The notes under the pieces were generated by a model that did not search any database, had not been told where the DNA came from, and saw nothing but the letters and a program-made list of their open reading frames with translations. Shown piece after piece: positions 18,318-26,656 of a stretch of DNA of 64,000 nucleotides (its first letter is position 1; the number at the start of each line of letters is the position of its first letter). Location of the stretch: assembly GCF_003938605.1 (NCBI RefSeq), contig NZ_RHWX01000016.1, forward strand, positions 1 through 64,000, given 5' to 3'. The translations under genes and the position numbers were made by a program. The DNA is from Brevundimonas sp. 357. GTDB lineage: Bacteria; Pseudomonadota; Alphaproteobacteria; Caulobacterales; Caulobacteraceae.

Positions 18318-18890
18318 ATGCCCCTATGCACGGCCTTCGACGGCCATACGATGATCGCGACCGGGCCGTTGGCTCAGGTCGCGGGTGCGGTGAAGGCCGC
18401 GCACGACGCCGGACGAGCGGTCCTGGTCTTTCGCGACGAGGATGCGCGACCGATCGATCTGGATCTGCGCGGCGATCTGGCGGCGGTGCTGGCGCGTCTG
18501 CCGCTCGAGCCGCTGCGACCGGAGCCGGAGAAGCGCGGGCCGGGGCGGCCGAAGCTGGGCGTGACGCCTCGTGAAGTCACCCTGCTGCCCCGTCATTGGG
18601 ACTGGCTGGCGTCACAGCCGGGCGGGGCGTCGGTGGCGCTGCGCAAGCTGGTCGAAGCCGCTCTGCGCGAGGCGGAGGGGCCGGACCGGATGCGTCGCAG
18701 CCGCGAGGCGGCCTATCGCTTCATGACCGCTGTGGCGGGCGACCTGCCGGACTATGAAGAGGCCGTGCGGATGCTGTTCGCGGGCGACTGGACGGCGTTT
18801 GACGCCCGCACGGAGGCCTGGCCTGTGGACGTGCGTGATTACGCCCGTCGCCTGGCCGAGCCTGGATGGCGTAACGGCCAAGGACGCTGA
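18318..18890 (+). CDS. DUF2239 family protein
   Basis: The 190-residue protein fits the DUF2239 family: an N-terminal domain beginning CTAFDGHTMIATGPLAQVA, a basic linker KRGPGRPKLGVTPREVTLLP that contains an AT-hook-like GRPK, and a helical C-terminal domain (HWDWLASQPGGASVALRKLVEAA). The linker and the helix after it suggest DNA binding, but this is inference. No enzyme motif is seen. It follows the paired operator at 18248-18289 and may be controlled there, perhaps by itself. It converges with the carboxypeptidase gene. Confidence 0.85.
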   Translation: MPLCTAFDGHTMIATGPLAQVAGAVKAAHDAGRAVLVFRDEDARPIDLDLRGDLAAVLARLPLEPLRPEPEKRGPGRPKLGVTPREVTLLPRHWDWLASQPGGASVALRKLVEAALREAEGPDRMRRSREAAYRFMTAVAGDLPDYEEAVRMLFAGDWTAFDARTEAWPVDVRDYARRLAEPGWRNGQGR

Positions 18891-18908
18891 GAAATCAGGG
18901 ACGCTGAA

Positions 18909-20312
18909 TCAGCTGGGGCGGATCACCATGCAGGTGACGCGGCGCTCGGACAGGGCTTCGCACGCCGCCTCGGCCGACTGCTGGGTCATGCCGGTGAAGC
19001 GCGAGCGATACCAGCCGTTGGCCGTCTGCACGTCGCGCTGGGCGCTCGAGAACTGGGTGCGGAAGCGGCGGCTGACGTCGTTCAGCCAGTCGCGGGCCAC
19101 GGCTTCCTCGCGGAAGGCGCCGACCTGGACGGTCCAGCGGCCGGCGGGAGCCGGAGCGGCGGCGCGCGCAGAGGTGTTGCGGGTCGCGCGGGCCGGCGCC
19201 GCCGGCGCGGCGGCCGAGCCGCCGTTCAGCGCGGCGGTCAGGCTTTCGGGCGGGCGGTTCTCGGCGCGACGCGCCGACGGCGGCGGCGTCACCTCCGTCG
19301 GCAGGTTGCGCGGCGGCGGACCGGCGACATAGGCCACCTCGGTCGAGGAGCCGACGCCTTCGCCGTCCTCATCCGACAGGGAGGCGTAGGCGATGGGCGG
19401 CGAGGGATCGGCGCTGATCCCAAAGCCGCGCTGTTCGAAGAAGGCCTGGGCCAGTTGGATGCGCTCGCCCTGGCCGCGGCGACGCTGAACCTCGAAGCCG
19501 GTGTCCATCAGTTCGGCGACGTGGTCGTTGCGGCTCTTGGTCGAGCGGCCGCCCATGACGATGGTGATGATCCGCTTGCCGTCGCGCACCGAGGACGCCG
19601 CGAGATTGTAGCCCGAGGCGTTGGTGAAGCCGGTCTTGATACCGTCATAGCCGCGCCCGGTGGCCAGCAGGCCGTTGGTGTTGCGGTAGTCCCGGCCCTT
19701 GTAGAACCAGTCGTGCAGGCCGAGGTAGCGGTAGTATTGCGGATAGTCGCGCATGACCGCGCGGCTGAGGATCGACAGGTCGCGGGCCGTGGTCGCCTGG
19801 CGCGTGTCGGGCAGGCCGTTGGCGGTGGTGAAGCGGGTCTGCTCCATGCCCAGCTCGCGCGCCTTTTGCGTCATCATCTGGGTGAAACGGCCTTCCGAGC
19901 CGCCGATATGCTCGGCGATGACCACGGCCATGTCGTTGGCGCTGCGGACGGCCGTGGCGCGCATGGCGTCGTCCAGGCTGATCGTCTGACCGGCGGCCAG
20001 GCCCAGCTTGGACGGCGGCTGCGACGCCGCGCGCGGCGAGACGGTCAGGTTGTCGTTCAGGTTGACCTTGCCCGACTCCAGCGCCTCGAACGCCAGATAC
20101 AGGGTCATGACCTTGGTGATGGAGGCCGGATAGCGTCGCGCGTCGGCGAAACGCGAGAACAGGACTTCGCCCGATGCGGCATCGACCACGATGGCCGCAT
20201 ACCGACTATCGGATGACTGCGCTTCCGGCGGCGCGACGCCGATTGTCGGCGTCATGACGATGCCTCCCAGGACCAGGGCGGCCAGGAAACGACGGCGGAA
20301 GATGGCGTTCAT
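18909..20312 (-). CDS. D-alanyl-D-alanine carboxypeptidase (PBP5-like) with C-terminal SPOR domain
   Basis: This 467-residue periplasmic enzyme trims the terminal D-Ala of peptidoglycan stem peptides. All three penicillin-binding motifs are seen: SITK (Ser64-Lys67), SAN (124-126) and KTG (226-228). A hydrophobic signal peptide covers about residues 8-30. After a Pro/Ala-rich linker the last 80 residues form a SPOR domain (WTVQVGAFREEAVARDWL), which binds denuded glycan strands at division sites. This replaces the amphipathic membrane anchor of E. coli PBP5. ATG 20312 is preferred to the in-frame TTG 20318. Confidence 0.92.
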   Translation of the reverse strand: MNAIFRRRFLAALVLGGIVMTPTIGVAPPEAQSSDSRYAAIVVDAASGEVLFSRFADARRYPASITKVMTLYLAFEALESGKVNLNDNLTVSPRAASQPPSKLGLAAGQTISLDDAMRATAVRSANDMAVVIAEHIGGSEGRFTQMMTQKARELGMEQTRFTTANGLPDTRQATTARDLSILSRAVMRDYPQYYRYLGLHDWFYKGRDYRNTNGLLATGRGYDGIKTGFTNASGYNLAASSVRDGKRIITIVMGGRSTKSRNDHVAELMDTGFEVQRRRGQGERIQLAQAFFEQRGFGISADPSPPIAYASLSDEDGEGVGSSTEVAYVAGPPPRNLPTEVTPPPSARRAENRPPESLTAALNGGSAAAPAAPARATRNTSARAAAPAPAGRWTVQVGAFREEAVARDWLNDVSRRFRTQFSSAQRDVQTANGWYRSRFTGMTQQSAEAACEALSERRVTCMVIRPS

Positions 20313-20471
20313 GGGCAAGCTACTAGCCTCGTCACTGTGGCGCGAAGACGGCTGCGATCACGCACGTTACAAAGGCTAACATCCGCTTCCCCGGTTTCGA
20401 GAGGGTTAACAGCGCGTCAACAGACTTGTGATCGCTCTCCGCGTCCAGGCCGCAGGTTATCAGCGATCATA

Positions 20472-20486
20472 TTGTGCGTCGCACAA
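20472..20486. promoter_or_regulatory. Dyad TTGTGCG-T-CGCACAA upstream of the phasin gene
   Basis: A perfect 7-bp inverted repeat around one base lies 95 bases before the phasin start. It contains TGC-N3-GCA, the type of site reported for the polyhydroxyalkanoate regulator PhaR in front of phasin genes, so PhaR control is a reasonable guess. The rest of the 268-base gap from 20313 to 20580 shows only a weak TTAA-N7-TCAA at 20406-20420. Confidence 0.5.
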
Positions 20487-20580
20487 ATTTCACTTGAAGT
20501 CTTTTCGCAGGTGCACCATATCGCCGTTGTCGCGATGGGCTCGCCTGTCGCAAGAACCCTTTTGCTTCAGGAGACTCCCC

Positions 20581-21051
20581 ATGGCTGACGCCGCTGAGAC
20601 CGTGAAGAAGACCGTCGAACAAACCACCGCCAAGGCCAAGGCCCAGGCTGAATCCATCCAGGCCGCGGGCGCCAAGGCGTTCCGCGAAGGCGTCGACAAG
20701 TCGGTCGCCTCGCTGAGCGAGATCAACGCGCACGGCAAGAAGAACCTGGAAGCCGTGGTCGAATCCGCCGCCGCCGCCCAGAAGGGCGCCGAGGCCCTGT
20801 CGCAACAGGCCGTGGCCTACAGCAAGAAGTCCTGGGAAGACGGCGTCGCCGCCGCCCAGTCCTTCTCGCAGGCTCGCTCGGTGCAGGAACTGTTCGAACT
20901 GCAGACCAACTGGGCCAAGTCGGCCGCCGAGGCCTATCTGGCCGAGTTCGGCAAGGCGACCGAGACCATGACCGCCTCGGTCAAGGACAGCTTCAAGCCG
21001 ATCAACGAGCGCGTTTCGGCTGCTGTCGAGCAGTTCCAGGCCGCCCGCTAA
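20581..21051 (+). CDS. Phasin family protein
   Basis: The 156-residue, Ala/Lys/Glu-rich helical protein contains the phasin signature (SLSEINAHGKKNLEAVVESA, then VQELFELQTNWAKSAAEAYL). Phasins coat polyhydroxybutyrate granules and limit their size. The ATG at 20581 follows CAGGAGACTCCCC, a good ribosome site; the frame is open further upstream but that part is non-coding. A dyad resembling a PhaR site lies upstream and a strong terminator follows. No phaC or phaZ gene is in the window. Confidence 0.92.
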   Translation: MADAAETVKKTVEQTTAKAKAQAESIQAAGAKAFREGVDKSVASLSEINAHGKKNLEAVVESAAAAQKGAEALSQQAVAYSKKSWEDGVAAAQSFSQARSVQELFELQTNWAKSAAEAYLAEFGKATETMTASVKDSFKPINERVSAAVEQFQAAR

Positions 21052-21078
21052 GACGCGACTGCACGCTTAATGCGAACG

Positions 21079-21108
21079 AGGCCCCGGTGGAGACGCCGGG
21101 GCCTTTTT
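21079..21108 (+). terminator. Rho-independent terminator of the phasin gene
   Basis: AGGCCCCGG/CCGGGGCCT form a GC-rich stem followed by five U. The U tract touches the stop codon of the convergent gene at 21108. Confidence 0.85.
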
Positions 21109-21647
21109 CATGGCTTCGCTTCGGCGCTCATGGGGGCGTGGTCGATGCTGAAGGCGCGGGCCAGCCGCCAGCGCCCGTCCGGCTCCAGCCGCCACAGGAC
21201 GGAGAAGCGGGCGCGCCCGACCAGGGTTTCCGGCCCGTCGCCCTGCCGTTCGTAGAACAGGTGGCTGCCTTCTTCGACGGCGCCGACGCCGGGGATGGCG
21301 TAGACCCGCATCGTGCCGGGCACGAGTTCGCGCCGTGAGCGCCAGGCGTCGGGGGCGGTCCGCGCGGTGCAGCCCTGGCGATAATCGTCGATGAAGCGCG
21401 CCCGCGTCGCCGTCAGTCCGCCCCGGTCGTGATAGAATTCCAGGTCGTCCGTCACCAGATCGGCCAGGGCCTCGGGATCGCATCGGTCGAACATGACCGA
21501 AAACAGGGCGGCGTCCCGTTCAGCGATGATGGGGGCGAGGACGACGTCATCGGTAGGGGCGGCGGGCGTCTGGCCCAGCGTCAGGGCGACGAACAGTCCG
21601 GCGATCAGGGGCATGGCGGCGGTCCGGGGCAGGGAACGGAAGCGCAT
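21108..21647 (-). CDS. Secreted NTF2-like (DUF4440-type) protein
   Basis: The 179-residue protein has a signal peptide (about residues 1-29, hydrophobic run MPLIAGLFVALTLG). An NTF2-like cone domain follows, recognised from ERDAALFSVMFDRCDPEALADL, the short strand LEFYHDRGG and the closing VLWRLEPDGRWRLARAFSIDH. Such domains bind small ligands or act as minor enzymes; nothing tells which. Its 3' end abuts the phasin terminator. Confidence 0.75.
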   Translation of the reverse strand: MRFRSLPRTAAMPLIAGLFVALTLGQTPAAPTDDVVLAPIIAERDAALFSVMFDRCDPEALADLVTDDLEFYHDRGGLTATRARFIDDYRQGCTARTAPDAWRSRRELVPGTMRVYAIPGVGAVEEGSHLFYERQGDGPETLVGRARFSVLWRLEPDGRWRLARAFSIDHAPMSAEAKP

Positions 21648-21787
21648 TGGTGCGGTTCCTGAGCCGAGATGTCCCGTGAATCTTTGGTCAGGCGGCCGGG
21701 GTCACGCAGGCTGTGACTGGACGCATCTACAAATCAGGCCATCATTCCCTATCTGATCTTCTGACACTCCCCGATTACGGACCACGA

Positions 21788-22117
21788 ATGCCTAACAGAC
21801 GGCCAGGTGAGCAAGGCGGAGGCGCAGGCGCCGCCGTCGTCACCGAGACAAAGCCGAAACTTCAGCGGCCCTCGCTCTATCGGGTGCTGATCCTGAATGA
21901 CGACTACACCCCCATGGAGTTCGTCATCTACGTGCTGGAGCGGTTCTTCCAGAAGAGCCGCGAGGACGCGACCCGCATCATGCTGCACGTGCACCAGCAT
22001 GGCGTCGGGGTCTGCGGCGTCTTTACCTACGAAGTGGCCGAAACCAAGGTCGCTCAGGTGGTCGAGACGGCGCGACGCCACCAGCACCCCCTGCAATGCA
22101 CGATGGAAAAGGACTGA
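21788..22117 (+). CDS. clpS: ATP-dependent Clp protease adaptor ClpS
   Basis: ClpS delivers proteins with bulky N-terminal residues (N-degron substrates) to ClpAP. The 109-residue product contains the family core [20 protein letters not shown] with the Asn-Asp pair that holds the N-degron amino group. [21 protein letters not shown] follows, and [10 protein letters not shown] is near the end. ATG 21788 gives the usual unstructured N-terminal extension of about 25 residues; a GTG at 21713 is in frame but not supported. It lies 12 bases before clpA, the usual arrangement. Confidence 0.96.
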   Translation: MPNRRPGEQGGGAGAAVVTETKPKLQRPSLYRVLILNDDYTPMEFVIYVLERFFQKSREDATRIMLHVHQHGVGVCGVFTYEVAETKVAQVVETARRHQHPLQCTMEKD

Positions 22118-22129
22118 GAGGAACCTGCC

Positions 22130-24436
22130 ATGCCTTCGTTTTCCCGTCCTCTCGAAGAGACCCTGCACCGCGCGGTCCACTACGCCAATGAGCGCCGGCA
22201 TGAGTACGCCACGCTCGAACACCTGCTGCTGGCCCTGATCGACGATCCGGACGCCTCGGCCGTGATGACGGCCTGCAACGTCGATCTGGGCGCGCTGAAG
22301 GCGGCGCTCGGCTCCTATGTCGACACCGACCTGGCCGCCCTGGCCACGGCTGACGGCGACGACGCCAAGCCGACGGCGGGTTTCCAGCGCGTGATCCAGC
22401 GCGCGGTCATCCATGTCCAGTCGTCCGGCCGCGAGGAAGTGACCGGCGCCAATGTCCTGGTCGCCATCTTCTCCGAACGCGAAAGTCACGCCGCCTATTT
22501 CCTGCAGGAGCAGGACATGACGCGGTACGACGCGGTCAACTTCATCGCCCACGGCATCGCCAAGAAGGCCGGGGCCAATGAAGCCCGCTCGGTGCGCGGC
22601 GGCGCCAGCCCGGAAGAGGCCGAGGACGGCTCGGTCGTCAAGCAAGGCGGCGAGGCGCTGGAAGCCTATTGCATCGACCTGAACGAGAAGGCCAAGAACG
22701 GCAAGATCGATCCGCTGATCGGTCGTCAGGCCGAGGTCGAGCGCTCGATCCAGATCCTGTGCCGCCGGACCAAGAACAACCCGCTTCTGGTCGGCGACCC
22801 CGGTGTCGGCAAGACCGCCATCGCCGAAGGCCTGGCGCGCAAGATCGTCAACGGCGAGGTGCCGGAGGTTCTCAAGGGCGCCACCATCTACAGCCTCGAC
22901 ATGGGGTCTCTGCTTGCGGGCACCCGCTATCGCGGCGACTTCGAGGAGCGGCTGAAGCAGGTGGTCAAGGAGCTGGAGAACCACGAGAACGCGGTCCTGT
23001 TCATCGACGAAATCCACACGGTGATCGGCGCCGGCGCGACGTCGGGCGGGGCTATGGACGCCTCCAACCTGCTGAAGCCGGCTCTGGCGTCAGGCAGCCT
23101 GCGCTGCATGGGATCGACCACCTACAAGGAATACCGCCAGCACTTCGAGAAAGATCGCGCCCTGGTGCGTCGCTTCCAGAAGATCGACGTCAATGAGCCG
23201 ACGATCGAGGATACGGTGAAGATCCTCAAGGGTCTGAAGACGACCTATGAGACGCATCACAAGCTGCGCTACACGGACTCAGCCATCCGCACGGCGGTTG
23301 ATCTGTCGGCGCGCTACATCACCGACCGCAAGCTGCCGGACAAGGCCATCGATGTGATCGACGAGGCGGGGGCGTCGCAGATGCTGCTGCCGGAATCCAA
23401 GCGCAAGAAGGTCATCGGCCAGAAGGAGGTCGAGGCCGTCATCGCCAAGATGGCCCGCATCCCGCCCAAGTCGGTGTCCAAGTCGGACACGGAATCCCTG
23501 CGCGAGCTGGAGACCGATCTGAAGCGGACGGTCTATGGTCAGGAACAGGCCATCGATCAGGTGTCGTCGGCGATGAAGCTGGCGCGGGCGGGTCTGCGCG
23601 ACCCGAACAAGCCCATCGGCGCCTTCCTGTTCAGCGGCCCGACCGGCGTCGGCAAGACGGAAGTCGCCAAGCAACTGGCCGCCACGCTCGGCATCGAGAT
23701 GCAGCGCTTCGACATGTCGGAATACATGGAGCGTCACACGGTCAGCCGCCTGATCGGCGCCCCTCCGGGCTATGTCGGTCATGACCAGGGCGGCCTGCTG
23801 ACCGACGCCGTCGATCAGCATCCGCACTCGGTGGTGCTGCTGGACGAGATCGAGAAGGCGCACCCCGACGTCTACAACATCCTGCTGCAGGTGATGGACA
23901 ACGGGACGCTGACCGACGCCGTCGGCAAGAAGGTCGACTTCAGGAACGTCATCCTGATCATGACCACCAACGCCGGGGCCGCCGACAATGCTCGCGCCTC
24001 CATCGGCTTCGGCCGGGGCAAGGTCGAGGGCGAGGACGACAAGGCCATTCAGCGCCTGTTCGCACCGGAGTTCCGCAACCGTCTGGACGCCATCGTGGCC
24101 TTCAAGCCGCTGGGCGCCGAGACGATCCGCTCGGTGGTGACCAAGTTCGTGATGCAGCTGGAAGCCCAGCTGGCGGATCGCAACATCACCATCGAACTGA
24201 CGGACGAGGCGACCGACTGGCTGGCCAAGAACGGCTTCGACGAACTGTATGGCGCGCGTCCCCTGGCCCGCGTCATTCAGGAACACATCAAGAAGCCGCT
24301 GGCTGACGACATCCTGTTCGGCCGTCTGACCCGCGGCGGCCATGTGAAGGTCGAGTTGAAGGACGGCAAGATCGCCTTCGACATCATCCCGGCCAAGGGC
24401 GCGGCGGTGAAGGAAGAGGAAGAAGCAACGGCCTGA
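22130..24436 (+). CDS. clpA: ATP-dependent Clp protease ATP-binding subunit ClpA
   Basis: ClpA is the hexameric AAA+ unfoldase that feeds substrates to the ClpP protease. The 768-residue product has an N-domain with two Clp repeats (to about residue 145), a first AAA module with Walker [14 protein letters not shown] near residue 222 and Walker [20 protein letters not shown], and a second module with [12 protein letters not shown] near 503 and [16 protein letters not shown]. There is no middle coiled-coil domain, which separates it from ClpB. A ribosome site GAGAGGAAC lies upstream. clpP is not in the window. Confidence 0.98.
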   Translation: MPSFSRPLEETLHRAVHYANERRHEYATLEHLLLALIDDPDASAVMTACNVDLGALKAALGSYVDTDLAALATADGDDAKPTAGFQRVIQRAVIHVQSSGREEVTGANVLVAIFSERESHAAYFLQEQDMTRYDAVNFIAHGIAKKAGANEARSVRGGASPEEAEDGSVVKQGGEALEAYCIDLNEKAKNGKIDPLIGRQAEVERSIQILCRRTKNNPLLVGDPGVGKTAIAEGLARKIVNGEVPEVLKGATIYSLDMGSLLAGTRYRGDFEERLKQVVKELENHENAVLFIDEIHTVIGAGATSGGAMDASNLLKPALASGSLRCMGSTTYKEYRQHFEKDRALVRRFQKIDVNEPTIEDTVKILKGLKTTYETHHKLRYTDSAIRTAVDLSARYITDRKLPDKAIDVIDEAGASQMLLPESKRKKVIGQKEVEAVIAKMARIPPKSVSKSDTESLRELETDLKRTVYGQEQAIDQVSSAMKLARAGLRDPNKPIGAFLFSGPTGVGKTEVAKQLAATLGIEMQRFDMSEYMERHTVSRLIGAPPGYVGHDQGGLLTDAVDQHPHSVVLLDEIEKAHPDVYNILLQVMDNGTLTDAVGKKVDFRNVILIMTTNAGAADNARASIGFGRGKVEGEDDKAIQRLFAPEFRNRLDAIVAFKPLGAETIRSVVTKFVMQLEAQLADRNITIELTDEATDWLAKNGFDELYGARPLARVIQEHIKKPLADDILFGRLTRGGHVKVELKDGKIAFDIIPAKGAAVKEEEEATA

Positions 24437-24442
24437 TCTTAT

Positions 24443-24585
24443 CCTTCTCCCCTTGTGGGAGAAGGTGGCCCGTCAGGGCCGGATGAGGGGTCTTGCGACG
24501 TGAAAAAGGGGTTGCGGGATTTGTCGTCCCGCAACCCCTCATCCGTCTCGCTTCGCGAGCCACCTTCTTCCACAAGGGGAGAAGG
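24443..24585. repeat. Palindromic repeat element, family A, copy 2
   Basis: A 143-base element with the same terminal arms as copy 1. Its inner hairpins differ in sequence but still pair: GGCCC-GTCA-GGGCC on the left and CTCGC-TTC-GCGAG on the right. It lies between the convergent clpA and CsbD-like genes and may end transcription of both. Confidence 0.85.
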
Positions 24586-24593
24586 CCTTGATA

Positions 24594-24899
24594 TCAGCGT
24601 TTGCGACCCAGGGCGCCGAGCAGCACCGCCGCGCCGGCGATGATGCCGGTGGTCAGCAGTGGTTTGCGGCGGGCGAAGTCCAAGCCCTTGCGAGCGGGAT
24701 CGCGCAGGTCGGCGGGGGCCTTGTCCACCATGCCGTCCAGGCCGTCGATGACGCGGCCATAGGCGTCCAGCGCCTTGCCCTTCACCTCTTTCATCTTGCC
24801 TTCGACCTGAAGCTTGCTGTCGCCGGTCAGCCGACCCAAGCCGTTCTGGGCCTTGCCCTTCAGTTCAGTCGCGACGCCTTCGATACGTTGGTCAGTCAT
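24594..24899 (-). CDS. CsbD-like stress protein with C-terminal membrane helix
   Basis: The 101-residue protein begins with a CsbD-type repeat (RIEGVATELKGKAQNGLGRLTGDSK), a charged helical region typical of general-stress proteins. It ends with a hydrophobic stretch (PLLTTGIIAGAAVLLGALG) that could anchor it in the membrane. The ATG at 24899 gives the normal CsbD start (MTDQRIEG); the frame runs on to 24929 without support. CsbD proteins are usually stress induced and of unknown mechanism. The gene is followed at once by repeat A copy 2. Confidence 0.8.
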   Translation of the reverse strand: MTDQRIEGVATELKGKAQNGLGRLTGDSKLQVEGKMKEVKGKALDAYGRVIDGLDGMVDKAPADLRDPARKGLDFARRKPLLTTGIIAGAAVLLGALGRKR

Positions 24900-25001
24900 G
24901 TTGATCCCTGTGTTGAGGAGGAGACTCACACCCCAAGCGCATCCGGCCCCCGAGGGTTCCTGGCCGGACGCCCCCTAGCGACGAAATGTCAGCCCTGAAG
25001 A

Positions 25002-26147
25002 TCAGCCCTGGCGATAGGGCGACAACTCCGCCGTCATCGCGTGCATCTCCATCTCGACCGCTGGGCGCTCCTGTTCTAGGTAGCGGCCGACTGGATCGCG
25101 CAGCGCGGGATCAGCGATGAAGTGCGCCGAATAGACGGGGGAGGGCAGGTAGCCGCGCGCGATCTTGTGATCCCCCTGCGCGCCCGCCTCGACCCGCGAC
25201 AGGCCGCGCGCGATGGCGAAGTCGATGGCCTGATAATAGCACAGCTCGAAATGCAGGAAGGGCCGGTCGACCAGCGTCCCCCACTGACGGCCGTAAAGCG
25301 CTTCGCGGCCGATGAAGTTCAGCGCGCCCGCCACCGGCGTCTCGCCCTCGAACGCCATGACCAGGGCGATGCGGTCGGCCATGCCGGCGCCGACGCGAGC
25401 GAAGAAGTCGCGCGTCAGATAGGGCCGCCCCCATTTGCGGTCGCCGGTGTCCATGTAGAAGGCGAAGAAGGCGTCCCAGTGCGCCTGCGTGATCTGCGCC
25501 CCGGTCAGGACGCGGATGTCGAGATCGGCCTGCGCCTCGCGCCGCTCGCGCCGGATGGTCTTGCGCCGGTTGGACGACAGGGCGGCCAGGAAGTCGTCGA
25601 AGCTCCGATAGCCGTCGTTGCGCCAGATGAATTGGATGTCCCGGCGCGGCAGCAGGCCTGCCTCGGTCATGGCGCGCCATTCGGCCTCAAGCGGGAAGTT
25701 GACGTGCAGGGACGAGACGCCAAGCCGCTGGGTAAGCGTCAGCGCGCCTTGCAGCAGGGCCTCGCGCACCGTGGCGGCGTCTGTACCCGGCGTGCTCAGG
25801 AAGCGCGGGCCGCTCGCGGGGGTGAAGGGCACGGCGCCCAGCAGTTTTGGATAGTAACGCCCGCCCGCGCGCTCATAGGCGTCGGCCCAGCTGTGGTCGA
25901 AGACGTATTCGCCCTGGCTGTGGCCCTTCAGATAAAGGGGCATGACGCCGATCACGGCGCCGTCTTCATCATGCAGGGACAGATGGCGCGCCGCCCAGCC
26001 CTCTGACGGGACGGCGCTGCCGGACGTCTCGCAGGCGTTGAGGAAGTCGTAGGAGACGAAAGGATCGCCGCTTGGGGCCGCACAGGCGTCCCATGCGTCC
26101 CGGCCGATAGCGGCGATCCGGTCGTTTACCTGAAGGGTGAAGCTCAC
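25002..26147 (-). CDS. FemAB-like/GNAT acyltransferase (PF04339-type)
   Basis: The 381-residue cytosolic protein matches the GNAT-fold family once called peptidoglycan biosynthesis/recognition. Recognisable segments are the N-terminal DPFVSYDFLNACETSGS, NRRKTIRRERREA in the middle, and VEAGAQGDHKIARGYLPSP near the C terminus. An acyl- or aminoacyl-transferase role is inferred from the fold; the substrate is unknown. The GTG at 26147 overlaps the stop of the upstream ridA gene (GTGA), so they are translationally coupled. The frame continues upstream inside ridA as a shadow. Confidence 0.85.
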   Translation of the reverse strand: MSFTLQVNDRIAAIGRDAWDACAAPSGDPFVSYDFLNACETSGSAVPSEGWAARHLSLHDEDGAVIGVMPLYLKGHSQGEYVFDHSWADAYERAGGRYYPKLLGAVPFTPASGPRFLSTPGTDAATVREALLQGALTLTQRLGVSSLHVNFPLEAEWRAMTEAGLLPRRDIQFIWRNDGYRSFDDFLAALSSNRRKTIRRERREAQADLDIRVLTGAQITQAHWDAFFAFYMDTGDRKWGRPYLTRDFFARVGAGMADRIALVMAFEGETPVAGALNFIGREALYGRQWGTLVDRPFLHFELCYYQAIDFAIARGLSRVEAGAQGDHKIARGYLPSPVYSAHFIADPALRDPVGRYLEQERPAVEMEMHAMTAELSPYRQG

Positions 26148-26602
26148 TTCACCTCGATGATGGCGTCCACTTCGACGGCGAAGCCGAGCGGCAGCTTGTA
26201 GACGCCGACGGCCGAGCGCGAGTGCTTGCCCGCGTCGCCGAAGACCTGGACCATCAGGTCCGAGCAGCCGTTGATCACGCCGGGGATGGCCTCGAAGTCC
26301 GGCCCGGCCTGGACGAAGCCGCCCAGCTTGACGATGCGGACCACGCGATCCAGGTCGCCGTCGACGGCGGCGTTGATCTGGGCCAGCAGGTTGATGCCGC
26401 ACAGGCGGGCGGCCTCAGCGGCCTGCTCCGGGGTCACGTCCACGCCGACGGTGCCCTTGATGCCGCCGCCGGCGTCGTTCGACAGCTGGCCCGAGATGAA
26501 AATCTGCTCGCCTGAGCGGACGTAGGAGACATAGCTGGCGACCGGCTTGGCGGGCTCGGGCAGGGTGATGCCGAGTTCAGCGATGCGGGCGTGGATGCTC
26601 AT
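26144..26602 (-). CDS. RidA family protein
   Basis: The 152-residue protein is a member of the RidA/YjgF family, whose archetype hydrolyses reactive enamine/imine intermediates from PLP enzymes. It has the longer form seen in the YjgF-like subgroup with GEQIFISGQLSND and a NLLAQINAAV helix. The C-terminal catalytic segment of canonical RidA (a CxxR-type IEIE-A end) is only partly visible (VEVDAIIEVK), and the canonical Arg is not obvious, so it may be a RidA paralogue with another role. It is the first gene of a coupled pair with the acyltransferase. Confidence 0.85.
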   Translation of the reverse strand: MSIHARIAELGITLPEPAKPVASYVSYVRSGEQIFISGQLSNDAGGGIKGTVGVDVTPEQAAEAARLCGINLLAQINAAVDGDLDRVVRIVKLGGFVQAGPDFEAIPGVINGCSDLMVQVFGDAGKHSRSAVGVYKLPLGFAVEVDAIIEVK

Positions 26603-26656
26603 GGGGCGACTCCGTATGAAAGTGTGGAGGGGGTTTAGCGCGGCGCGGCGGCCGCG

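Noticed and set aside
20406-20420. CtrA box (TTAA-N7-TCAA) before the carboxypeptidase gene
   Set aside because: One mismatch in the second half-site and no supporting context, so it was not listed as a feature.
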